64,000 nt of DNA from Candidatus Korarchaeum sp. (lineage in GTDB: Archaea > Korarchaeota > Korarchaeia > Korarchaeales > Korarchaeaceae), in the NCBI GenBank assembly GCA_038888615.1, contig JAWAID010000001.1, forward strand, positions 620,001 to 684,000. The letters run 5' to 3'. The translations under genes and the position numbers were made by a program. Shown here in pieces: positions 41,972 to 49,937 of this stretch (positions are counted from its first letter, which is position 1; the number at the start of each line of letters is the position of its first letter). Under the pieces are notes generated by a model. It was given only the letters and a program-made list of their open reading frames with translations. It searched no databases and had not been told where the DNA came from.

Positions 41972-43168
41972 TTAAATAGTCTCCCCCAGATCCCTCAGCT
42001 TTCTTAATAACTCCTTCGTCCTCCTGTTGAGTTCCCTCAGGTCCTCTATGCGGTACCTCACCTTCCCCCCGTCCACCACCCTGATGTAAGCGTACCTCAT
42101 CCTCCTCCCGCACCTGCTGCACTCTGGGACCTCCCCCACTCTCACCGCCTCGTAGACTAAGTGATCGTCGCAGACGTAGAGGTCCTTGGCCCCGCTCCTT
42201 ATACCCCTCTTGGAGATGGGCCTTCCCTCCACCTCCACTATGTCCATGCCGAAGTCCACGGGCCTGGCCCCTATTATGTGGGACCCCACTCCGAAGGCAT
42301 CGGCCCCAGCCTCGGAGAACTCCCTGACCGTGTACTCGTTCAAGCCCCCTGAGACGAATATCTTGACGTGCCTGAATCCCCTCAGGTCCAGCTCCCACCT
42401 GACCTCCCTTATTATCTCCGCCATATCTCCCCTTCTGGAGCTCGGAGTGTCGAGCCTGACGCCAGCTAACCTCTCCCCCAGGGCCTCAGCAGCCATCAGA
42501 GCCTCGGTCTTCTCATCGTAGAAGGTATCCACTAGGGCTATCCTCGGGACATCATCAGGCATCGACTCATCGAAGGACTTCCAAGCGAGCACCTGGTCAC
42601 CGAAGAGTATTATCATAGCGTGAGGCATGGTCCCAACCGGCTTGAAACCCAATTCCTCAACGAGTATTCCTGAGGAACCGTCTAACCCTCCTACTAAACT
42701 AGCTTTCTCAAACGCCAAGCTAATGGCCGGGTGCTGCCTCCTTATCCCGAAGTTGACGACCGTCTTATCTCCCGCGGCCATCTTCACCCTAGCCGCAGCA
42801 GTAGCCACGCCAGAGAGGCTGCTCAGGAACCCCAGTATGGAGGTCTCGAGGGTCCCGAACTCCGAGTAAGGACCCTCTATTCTCATGACGGGGGTCCAGG
42901 GTCTGAAGAGGCTCCCATCGGGGAGCGAGTAGACATCCACGTTCTTACCCTCCAGCAGCTCAGCTACCTCCTCAACACCGGCTAGGATCCCCCACTTAGC
43001 CTTATTGGGAAGGGACCTGGCTGCTACCTCCATTACCACTCTCCTATCAGCCAGCCCCTTGGCTCTCAGGACCTCCATAGTCCTGATGAAGTAGACGTCA
43101 GTGACCCTCCCCTCCCTGATGTCCCTGCCGGAGACTATGTAGAAGTCCTCCCTTTTCACCGGGATCAC
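41972..43168 (-). CDS. pncB: nicotinate phosphoribosyltransferase
   Basis: This enzyme makes nicotinate mononucleotide from nicotinate and PRPP in the NAD salvage route. Signatures are YFIRTMEVL, FGTLETSILGFLS, VVNFGIRRQHPAIS (about residues 137-150 from the chosen start), VRLDTPSSRRGDM and VSGGLNEYTVREF. A C-terminal CxxC-type metal site (ECSRCGRRM plus YVCDDH) is typical of archaeal members. The open frame extends to ATG 43270, but GTG 43168 follows a TTTTTTAAGAG TATA-like element by about 20 nt and gives the usual N-terminus (IPVKREDFYIVSGRDI). It converges on the mevalonate kinase gene. Confidence 0.87.
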   Translation of the reverse strand: MIPVKREDFYIVSGRDIREGRVTDVYFIRTMEVLRAKGLADRRVVMEVAARSLPNKAKWGILAGVEEVAELLEGKNVDVYSLPDGSLFRPWTPVMRIEGPYSEFGTLETSILGFLSSLSGVATAAARVKMAAGDKTVVNFGIRRQHPAISLAFEKASLVGGLDGSSGILVEELGFKPVGTMPHAMIILFGDQVLAWKSFDESMPDDVPRIALVDTFYDEKTEALMAAEALGERLAGVRLDTPSSRRGDMAEIIREVRWELDLRGFRHVKIFVSGGLNEYTVREFSEAGADAFGVGSHIIGARPVDFGMDIVEVEGRPISKRGIRSGAKDLYVCDDHLVYEAVRVGEVPECSRCGRRMRYAYIRVVDGGKVRYRIEDLRELNRRTKELLRKLRDLGETI

Positions 43169-43270
43169 CAGGATGAGCTTGAGGGTTCTCTTAAAAAAGG
43201 GTGGGCTTCCCCATAGAGCCCCGTTAGGGAGCCGGGATCCCACCGGTGGGTGAGTCAACCTAATGACCAT

Positions 43271-43549
43271 TCACATCTAAAATCATTAATAATACCTATC
43301 CATTAAAATTTAAAGCTTTTCATTAAAATGGGATAATAATTTTAAAATCTTACTTCACAAAATAAAAAAATTGTATGTAATATATACTTAAATATCGTGT
43401 AGTTTTTAATAAATATTTCCTATAAATTCTAAATAAAATCTGAAAAGTTGAATTTTCCAGTGATTTTAATAATGATTAATGGGATCGCGAAGTAAAGTTA
43501 ACGCTTCCTTTTATATTCTAACGTGAGTGGTGAAACTAGGTGAGGGCCG
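43271..43549. other. AT-rich intergenic island
   Basis: From about 43270 to 43500 the sequence is roughly three-quarters A+T, in sharp contrast with its neighbours. It contains direct repeats of CATTAAAAT, several TTTTAAAAT- and AATAAAAAAATT-like tracts and no coding frame. It separates the divergent pncB and ino1 genes and must contain both promoters; TTTTATATTC at about 43511-43520 is a good TATA candidate for ino1. An origin or nucleoid-protein site is possible but no origin-binding gene is adjacent. Confidence 0.55.
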
Positions 43550-44632
43550 TTGAAGGTCAAAGTAGCTCTAGCTGGCATAGGAAACGTTGCATCAGCCATA
43601 GTTCAGGGAGTTTTCAAGTATAGGGATCTCCCAGATGATGGTTGGGCTCCCGGGATAATGCACGTCAGGTTCGGTCCGTACCACATCTCAGACATAGAGT
43701 TCGTGGCGGCATTCGACGTTGACGCGAGGAAAGTAGGTAAGGATCTCTCCGAAGCCATATTTTCAGCACCTAATGTCCTAGAGAAGTTCGCTGATGTCCC
43801 GAAACTGGGAGTGGAGGTGTTGAAGGGTCCCGTGCTCGATGGGGTAGCTCCTCATATGAGGGACTTCAGGTACGGTGAGGGGTTCAAGGTAGACGATTCC
43901 CAACCGAGTGTGAACGTGGTTGACGTCCTCAAGGAGAGCGGGGCTGATGTACTGGTGAACTTAATACCGGTGGGGAGCTACGAAGCCAGTAGGGCTTACG
44001 CTAGGGCTGCTCTAGAGGCTAAAGTCGGCTTCGTAAACGGCATACCGGAGTTCATAGTGAGTGACCCCGAGTGGGGGAGGCTGTTCGAGGAGAGGAAGGT
44101 GCCAGCCGCTGGTGATGACTTCAAGAGCCAAGTGGGAGCTACGATAGTCCACAGGACGCTGGCTAGGCTCTTCGTGGATAGGGGACTCAGGATAACGGAC
44201 ACCTACCAGCTGAACATAGGAGGTAATATGGACTTCCTGAACATGATAGAGGAATCCAGACTCTCATCCAAGAGGATAAGCAAGACCGAAGCTGTCACTA
44301 GCATGGTTCCCTATCAGATAGGAGCTAGGGTGGGGCCCAGTGACTACGTGCCGTTCCTAGGGGATAGGAAGGTGATGTACCTCCACATGGAGGCTGAGCA
44401 GTTCGGCGGTTTCAGGATATATTTAGATGTGAAGCTGAGCGTGATGGACTCCCCGAACGCAGCTGGAGTAGCTTTGGATGCGATAAGAGCGGTTAAGCTG
44501 GCTATGGATAGGGGGATCGGAGGGCCCCTGGTGAGCGTCTCATCTTACTTCTTCAAGCATCCGCCTAAGCAGGTCCCGGACTACATCGCCAAGGAGCTCG
44601 TCGAGGCCTTCATAAGGGGTGAAGCCGTGTAA
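43550..44632 (+). CDS. ino1: myo-inositol-1-phosphate synthase
   Basis: This enzyme isomerises glucose-6-phosphate to L-myo-inositol-1-phosphate with NAD, for inositol phospholipids and di-inositol-phosphate thermoprotectants in hyperthermophiles. The NAD loop is VALAGIGNVASA. Other signatures are VLVNLIPVGSYEASR, FVNGIPEF, GDDFKSQVGATIVHR and NIGGNMDFLNM. The start TTG at 43550 is supported by AGGTGAGG about 4-5 nt before it. At 360 residues it is the compact archaeal form. Confidence 0.93.
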   Translation: MKVKVALAGIGNVASAIVQGVFKYRDLPDDGWAPGIMHVRFGPYHISDIEFVAAFDVDARKVGKDLSEAIFSAPNVLEKFADVPKLGVEVLKGPVLDGVAPHMRDFRYGEGFKVDDSQPSVNVVDVLKESGADVLVNLIPVGSYEASRAYARAALEAKVGFVNGIPEFIVSDPEWGRLFEERKVPAAGDDFKSQVGATIVHRTLARLFVDRGLRITDTYQLNIGGNMDFLNMIEESRLSSKRISKTEAVTSMVPYQIGARVGPSDYVPFLGDRKVMYLHMEAEQFGGFRIYLDVKLSVMDSPNAAGVALDAIRAVKLAMDRGIGGPLVSVSSYFFKHPPKQVPDYIAKELVEAFIRGEAV

Positions 44633-44652
44633 AAATCTGAAAAAGTCAATCC

Positions 44653-44874
44653 TCAACTCCTCAAGCTATCTATCTTTTCTACGATCCCCTCCAGGGAGAA
44701 GAAGGCTTTGGCGAAGATACCCTTACCCTCCCCCCTCATGTAAATCCAGGCCCTCGAGAGAGGGTCTATTATCACCTTCTCATCCCCCAGCTCGGCCTCT
44801 ATCCTCCCGTCCCCCCTCCTCTTTATCAGGAAGCCCTTACTCATCAGAGTATCCGTTACCCTATCCAGAGCCAT
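44653..44874 (-). CDS. small conserved-looking protein of unknown function
   Basis: From ATG 44874 the product is 73 residues: MALDRVTDTLMSKGFLIKRR, then a beta-rich EAELGDEKVIIDPLSRAWIY and a C-terminal helix. The fold may be a small alpha/beta domain. GGGGGTGAG lies just before the ATG, and ATAAAAGG lies about 60 nt upstream. The frame is open to 44946 but without a good ribosome site. It follows the membrane-protein gene on the same strand. No family recognised. Confidence 0.55.
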   Translation of the reverse strand: MALDRVTDTLMSKGFLIKRRGDGRIEAELGDEKVIIDPLSRAWIYMRGEGKGIFAKAFFSLEGIVEKIDSLRS

Positions 44875-44924
44875 TCGACTCACCCCCGATGCATATCCTG
44901 GATTGAGCCGAGGAATATTACCTT

Positions 44925-45443
44925 TTATGCGTAAGGTCGTGAGCAAGATCGGGATGGCTTCGCCCTCTTAGAGCTCAGGTAGTGGGAGGATATCAGCGAG
45001 ATGGCTAATACCGATGTGAGGAGCTGAATGACGACCATCGTTAGGAGTAACCTATCATCGAAGGAGGCGTAGTGAATCCTCAAATGGCAGCTAGCTTCAT
45101 CAGTCTGCCAAAGTGTGAGGGAGACCTCACTAGGTCCCCTCACGAAGTACTCGCGATCCTCGGAGCTGATGAGTCCCTCACCCGATAGGTTGACCCTCGA
45201 GAGCACGCCTCCTTCTTCATCTAAGAAACTCAGGATCACTTCGAGAGGTTTCGAGGATTGACAGGAAATGTTGTAGTGTAATGAGCTCGTAGGTGGGGGA
45301 ACTAACGCGAAGGACCTTGAGACGCCGTGCTTCAATGAGAAGCTCTCATCCAACATCAACCTAGGTGACTCGTAGTACATAGCCCCTATCCCCATGAGAA
45401 ACGATATTAGGAAGAGGAGGATGCCTATCGGCAGTACCCTCAT
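44925..45443 (-). CDS. membrane protein with extracytoplasmic domain, last gene of the Dpp operon
   Basis: The 172-residue protein has an N-terminal transmembrane helix (IGILLFLISFLMGIGAMYY), about 95 residues of beta-rich extracytoplasmic sequence, and a second helix (LLLTMVVIQLLTSVLAISLI) before a basic cytoplasmic tail. Its ATG overlaps the stop of the last ABC ATPase gene as ATGA, so it is co-translated with the transporter. It may be an accessory subunit. I recognise no family. Confidence 0.65.
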   Translation of the reverse strand: MRVLPIGILLFLISFLMGIGAMYYESPRLMLDESFSLKHGVSRSFALVPPPTSSLHYNISCQSSKPLEVILSFLDEEGGVLSRVNLSGEGLISSEDREYFVRGPSEVSLTLWQTDEASCHLRIHYASFDDRLLLTMVVIQLLTSVLAISLISSHYLSSKRAKPSRSCSRPYA

Positions 45444-46399
45444 TTCGGATACCAGCACTTAACGAAGTGACCTGTGAATACCTCAAACTCAGGGGGCTCC
45501 TCATCGCACTTACTAGTGGCTATGGGGCACCTGGGCTTGAACCTGCAACCGGGGGGCGGATTTATGAGGCTGGGAGGTTCTCCAGGTGGGACCTCCCTGA
45601 GCCTTAACCTGTTCTCAGGATCGGGATCAGGTATGGCGTTGAACAGAGCTCTAGTGTAGGGATGCATGGGGTTCCTCAGGATCTCCCGAGTTGGAGCCCT
45701 CTCCACTATGTGACCAGCGTACATTATGAATATCTTCTCGGAGAAGTACCTAGTCGTTGACAGGTCGTGCGTTATGTAGATGACACTCATCTCGTGAGCC
45801 CTCTGGAGCTCCGCGAAGAGGTTCAATATCTCCACTCTCACCGAAGCATCGAGCATGGAGACGGGCTCGTCAGCTATTATCAACTTGGGGTTCAGTATCA
45901 TGGCCCTAGCTATCGCTACCCTCTGGAGCTGTCCTCCGCTGAGCATGTGGGGGTACTTGAAGGCGAACTCCTCCGGAGGTAGCCTGACCTCCCTCAGGAT
46001 GTCGTATATCCTCTCCCTCCTCTCACCCTTATCCCCTATCTTCTGCACTATGAGAGGCTCCTCTAAGATCTTGTATACCGTGAAGTGAGGAGGTAGTGAA
46101 CCGTAGGGATCCTGGTGCACGATTCCAGTTTCCCTCCTGTACCAGAGTATATCCTTACCATCTAGGTACGTTATATCCCTCCCATCGAATATTATCCTCC
46201 CGTCATCAGGTTTGTAGAGCCTCAACACGGTCTTACCAAGTGTAGTCTTCCCGCTCCCGGATTCCCCGACCAAGGAGACAGCCTCTCCCTTCTCTAGCTC
46301 GAAGTTGACGTTCTCCACGGCTCTAACGTACACGGTCTTCCCGAAGATCCCCTTCTTCATGGGGAACCACTTCCTCAACTTCTCCACCTTGAGGAGCAT
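45440..46399 (-). CDS. dppF: oligopeptide ABC transporter ATP-binding protein (DppF/OppF)
   Basis: This is one of two ATPase subunits powering peptide import. Walker A is GESGSGKTTLG, the signature LSGGQLQRVAIAR, Walker B LIIADEPVSML, and the C-terminal family tail has CRFKPRCPIATSKC and KCWYP. ATG 46399 is preferred over the frame start at 46423 because AGGTGA sits 5 nt before it, overlapping the previous stop. Confidence 0.92.
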   Translation of the reverse strand: MLLKVEKLRKWFPMKKGIFGKTVYVRAVENVNFELEKGEAVSLVGESGSGKTTLGKTVLRLYKPDDGRIIFDGRDITYLDGKDILWYRRETGIVHQDPYGSLPPHFTVYKILEEPLIVQKIGDKGERRERIYDILREVRLPPEEFAFKYPHMLSGGQLQRVAIARAMILNPKLIIADEPVSMLDASVRVEILNLFAELQRAHEMSVIYITHDLSTTRYFSEKIFIMYAGHIVERAPTREILRNPMHPYTRALFNAIPDPDPENRLRLREVPPGEPPSLINPPPGCRFKPRCPIATSKCDEEPPEFEVFTGHFVKCWYPK

Positions 46400-46404
46400 G
46401 GCTC

Positions 46405-47376
46405 TCACCTGTACAACCAGCACTTAACTGAGTGCCCCTTCTCGAACATGGGTGGCTCCTCCCTCCTGCATACATCCATGGCCCTATCGCACCTGGGGTG
46501 GAACCTACATCCTGAAGGCGGATTTATGAGGTTCGGGGGGGCGCCGGGTATGGATTCCAGCGTCTTCTCTCCTCTCAGCGTTGGGACGCTTCTCATCAGC
46601 TTCTGGGTATAGGGATGAAGCGGGTCACTGTAGAACGCATCTGCAGGGGCTATCTCGACTATCTGCCCAGCGTACATAGTCGCTACCTCATCGGCGAGCT
46701 CACTGGCAACGCTTATATCATGCGTTATGAACATGAAGGTCTGTTCCCTGCTCCTCTTCAGGTCCTTCAGCATGTTCATTATGTTGGCCTGGGTTATGAC
46801 ATCGAGGGCTGAGGTCGGCTCATCCAGTATTATGAGGTCAGGGTTCGTTATGAGAGCCATGGCTATGACGACCCTCTGCTTCATCCCACCGCTCAGCTCG
46901 AAGGGGTAGCGATCAGCAAACGTCTCATCGAGCCCCAGCCTGACTAACATCTCCCTAGCCCTCCCCAAAGCCTCCTCCTGATCCATCCTGTAGTGTATCA
47001 TCAGGGGCTCGGCCACCTGATAGCCCACCTTGAGGACAGGGTTAAGGGCATTGAGGGCGCCTTGAAACACCATCGAGATCTTCTTCCACCTCACATCCCT
47101 CCTGAAGTCCTCCTCACTCAAGCTCATCAGGTCCACTCCGTTCAACATGACCCTACCCTCGTAAGTGTGAACGTTCCTGGGTAGGAGCCTTATTATCGCC
47201 TTAGAGAGGGAGCTCTTTCCACAGCCGGACTCGCCCACCACGGCAAGGGTCCTCCCTTTCTCTAAATCGAAACCGATACTATCAACCGCCTTGACAACGC
47301 CCTTCGTCGTCCTGTAGTAGAGCCTCAGATCGGAGACGCTCAGTATCTTGCTAGTCGAGTCCCTCACAAAACTCAT
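46405..47376 (-). CDS. dppD: oligopeptide ABC transporter ATP-binding protein (DppD/OppD)
   Basis: The second ATPase subunit has Walker A GESGCGKSSLS, signature LSGGMKQRVVIAM, Walker B LIILDEPTSAL and the oligopeptide-family C-terminal tail GCRFHPRCDRAMDVC. ATG 47376 follows GGGGTG by 8 nt; GTG 47385 is an alternative. It lies between dppC and dppF. Confidence 0.92.
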   Translation of the reverse strand: MSFVRDSTSKILSVSDLRLYYRTTKGVVKAVDSIGFDLEKGRTLAVVGESGCGKSSLSKAIIRLLPRNVHTYEGRVMLNGVDLMSLSEEDFRRDVRWKKISMVFQGALNALNPVLKVGYQVAEPLMIHYRMDQEEALGRAREMLVRLGLDETFADRYPFELSGGMKQRVVIAMALITNPDLIILDEPTSALDVITQANIMNMLKDLKRSREQTFMFITHDISVASELADEVATMYAGQIVEIAPADAFYSDPLHPYTQKLMRSVPTLRGEKTLESIPGAPPNLINPPSGCRFHPRCDRAMDVCRREEPPMFEKGHSVKCWLYR

Positions 47377-47394
47377 CCCACTCACACCCCTTTC

Positions 47395-48783
47395 TCAGAT
47401 CTCCCTCAGCCTGGGGTTAACTATCCTATCCAGAGCTAATCCTATCAGAGCGAAGGATATCGCTGTCAATATCAGCATGGTGGAGGGTATCAGCACCCAG
47501 TGGTAGTAGCCCTTGTAGACAGCGCCATTGGCGAAGGCCTCCTCGATTATCCTACCCCAACTGACTACCTTAGGGTCGCTCAAGCCTAAGAGCGCTAAAG
47601 CCGCCTCCAGGAAGACGTAGCTAGGTATCGAGAGCACCAGGGATGGTACTACCGGCGGTAGGATCCTGGGGAGTATGTAAAGCGATATTATCCTGAGGTT
47701 ACTGGCACCGTAAGCGAGGGCTGCCTCCACGTAAGGTGAGGTCTTAAGCTGCATCACCCACACCCTGTAGGTCTTGACCGAGGTTCCGAATATGCTGAGG
47801 AATATCACCACCAGGAGGAGTCTCCATATATCCAGACCGTAGAGAAGCGAGATCATCACTAGGAACGGGAGGAACGGGAGGATCATGTAGATCTCGGTTA
47901 GCCTCTGTATGAGGGAATCTATCTTCCCCCCGTAATAACCGCTTATCGCAGCGAAGATCAGCTGGACGAAGGTTATGGTTACTGAAGCTATTATGCCGAA
48001 GGAGAGGGCTATGGGGGCTCCCCAGATTATACCGAGCTCCAGCGGTCTCCTGTATACATCGGTACCAGCTATACCGTAGACCTTCCCATGCATCAGCAAT
48101 CTGTAGCTGAAAGTGTCGCTCCTATTGGCGAGCGTCACCCTTAACTTGAGCTCGTAATCTCCCTTCATGGCACTTAGCTCCTTCCCGTAATCCATGAAGA
48201 GAGCTACGGGTATCGTTACACTGTACTCGGGTTCGTATCCCAATCTCTCTATCACGTGATCCTTGAGCTTCTCCTCCAAGAGTATGTTGTTGGTTATGTA
48301 GATACTGTATGATACGTTCCTAGGCGTGTAAGTACCCAAGTCGAGCTCCTCACCGCTCGGTTTCACCCAGGAGACCTCAACCCTAGGTGGCGCTTCCGAA
48401 TAAGTAGAATTTACGATTAACACTAGCTCCGTTGGGAAATCATCATAATTATAAGTGAATTTATCACGGTAATTTATTATTTTAAATTCCCCTTCAATTT
48501 CCTCTTTTTTCTCGTGACCGCTCAACCCCTCCCCCAGTAACATGCTCGGTGGCAATTTCCTCTGAGAGAACAGGTTGTACCACTCGGGAGCCGCGTTCCT
48601 CGGGTAAGAGAGCCAAAAGTTCTGATCGTTCCACATATCGCCGGCTTTGGAGTAAGGTGTGAAGAGTATAGCGTATATTGAGAGCGCTACTAGGAAGGTT
48701 ATTATGGCGAAACCGACCAGTGCACTCTTGTAACGTAAGAGTTCCCTCAGGATCCCCCTTAAAGTGTACTCCTCCACGCTCAT
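47395..48783 (-). CDS. dppC: peptide ABC transporter permease (DppC) with large extracytoplasmic insert
   Basis: The 462-residue permease has TM1 at about residues 18-37. The typical GTDxxxR-type segment appears only near residue 235 (GIAGTDVYRRPL), followed by the conserved permease core with five helices and the EAA-like loop EAALAYGASNLRIISLYILPR. Between them lies an extra domain of roughly 190 residues, beta-rich and outside the membrane. Ordinary DppC proteins are about 300 residues. Its start overlaps dppB as ATGA. Confidence 0.87.
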   Translation of the reverse strand: MSVEEYTLRGILRELLRYKSALVGFAIITFLVALSIYAILFTPYSKAGDMWNDQNFWLSYPRNAAPEWYNLFSQRKLPPSMLLGEGLSGHEKKEEIEGEFKIINYRDKFTYNYDDFPTELVLIVNSTYSEAPPRVEVSWVKPSGEELDLGTYTPRNVSYSIYITNNILLEEKLKDHVIERLGYEPEYSVTIPVALFMDYGKELSAMKGDYELKLRVTLANRSDTFSYRLLMHGKVYGIAGTDVYRRPLELGIIWGAPIALSFGIIASVTITFVQLIFAAISGYYGGKIDSLIQRLTEIYMILPFLPFLVMISLLYGLDIWRLLLVVIFLSIFGTSVKTYRVWVMQLKTSPYVEAALAYGASNLRIISLYILPRILPPVVPSLVLSIPSYVFLEAALALLGLSDPKVVSWGRIIEEAFANGAVYKGYYHWVLIPSTMLILTAISFALIGLALDRIVNPRLREI

Positions 48784-49850
48784 ATCCCCTCAACCCCCGC
48801 CCTTATCCTGGGATCAACTATACCGTACACTATCTCCAGTATGAAGGTTGTTATAGCGATGAGGTAAGCGAAGACGACCGTTATTCCCACTATGACTGGG
48901 ACGTCGAAGAAACCTATGGCCATGGCAAATGTCCTCCCTAAACCGGGCCAGTTGAAGACTGTCTCAGTTATTATAGCCCCGCTCCACGATAGCACCACTG
49001 CGAAAGCGAAGGAGGTTATTATTGGTGGTAGAGCCGGTCTCAGGATGTACCTTCTCTCTATCTGCGAGGGAGGGACTCCCTTAGCTCTAGCTACCTCAAC
49101 GTAATCCTCAGTAGAGTAAGTCAGGAAGAAGGACCTGTTGTAATATATCTCTATGAAGAAGCTAGATATCACCCAAGCGGAGACGGGGAGTATCATGTGC
49201 TTGAGCACGCTCAGGAAGTAGGCTAGGGGTTCATCGGGTGGTGGGTAGTCCACCATGCCACCCGGAGGCAGCAGGTGGAGGTAGCTGTAGAATATCAGTA
49301 TTAGGATTATCCCGTAGAACCAGCCGGGTATGGCCGAGGTTGGGGAGAGGTACACCGTAAGCTTATCCAATAGGGAACCGAAGTTCCTAGATAAGTAGAG
49401 CCCTCCGAGTATCCCTATCAGGAATATTATGACGGTAGCCGTTGTAAATAGGAGTATCGTCTGGGGAAGTCTCTCGAGTATGATCAGCTTAACTAACCTG
49501 GATCCGCTATCGCTGGTCATCCACATAGCCCTGCCTAAGTCCAAGGTGAGGGCGTTCCACAAGTAGATAAGGCTCCTCACGGGGAAAGGCTGGTCCAACC
49601 CTCTCTTCCTGATCTCCACCTCCACTAGCCTCTCAATGAGCTTGTTCCTCTCTTCAACGCTGAGACCCTTGTATAGGGGATTCGCGCTGACCGCCTGTGC
49701 TATGTTGAACCTTATCTCGCTTATCATTATCTCGTCAACATAGCCCCCTGCGTTCGCTATCAGTATCGTTAAGTACGTGACTATGACCACCATCAGGAGT
49801 AGGACCAGAGCTCTTTTCACGAGGACCTTAACGAAGGGAGGTACCTTCAT
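48780..49850 (-). CDS. dppB: peptide ABC transporter permease (DppB)
   Basis: The protein has TM1 (ALVLLLMVVIVTYLTILIANA), a long extracytoplasmic loop of about 100 residues, then the BPD_transp_1 core with the EAA loop VEVARAKGVPPSQIERRYILRPALPP and a terminal ERK-free tail ending PRIRAGVEGI. ATG 49850 has GAGGTG 6 nt upstream; the frame begins at 49859. It partners DppC to form the membrane channel. Confidence 0.9.
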   Translation of the reverse strand: MKVPPFVKVLVKRALVLLLMVVIVTYLTILIANAGGYVDEIMISEIRFNIAQAVSANPLYKGLSVEERNKLIERLVEVEIRKRGLDQPFPVRSLIYLWNALTLDLGRAMWMTSDSGSRLVKLIILERLPQTILLFTTATVIIFLIGILGGLYLSRNFGSLLDKLTVYLSPTSAIPGWFYGIILILIFYSYLHLLPPGGMVDYPPPDEPLAYFLSVLKHMILPVSAWVISSFFIEIYYNRSFFLTYSTEDYVEVARAKGVPPSQIERRYILRPALPPIITSFAFAVVLSWSGAIITETVFNWPGLGRTFAMAIGFFDVPVIVGITVVFAYLIAITTFILEIVYGIVDPRIRAGVEGI

Positions 49851-49910
49851 CGCGCACACCTCTCACGGTATCACGCAGGGTACCTTAAAAGGCTGCTTGA
49901 GAAATGATGG

Positions 49911-49926
49911 AAAATTAGTAAAAAAA
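49911..49926 (-). terminator. T-rich terminator after the substrate-binding protein gene
   Basis: On the minus strand the 78-nt gap between the binding-protein stop and dppB contains a run of seven T followed by ACTAATTTT, the usual archaeal intrinsic terminator type. It could partly uncouple the binding-protein message from the permease genes, which have a TTTTAAGG element at about 49882-49890. Confidence 0.4.
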
Positions 49927-49937
49927 TATGGGGAAAC

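Noticed and set aside
41757-42398. 213-codon minus-strand ORF rich in glycine and arginine
   Set aside because: It lies across two well-supported genes in other frames and has the biased composition of a shadow ORF.
43169-43270. 34-residue N-terminal extension of nicotinate phosphoribosyltransferase
   Set aside because: It would place the TATA-like element inside the coding region, and its composition is unlike the rest of the family.
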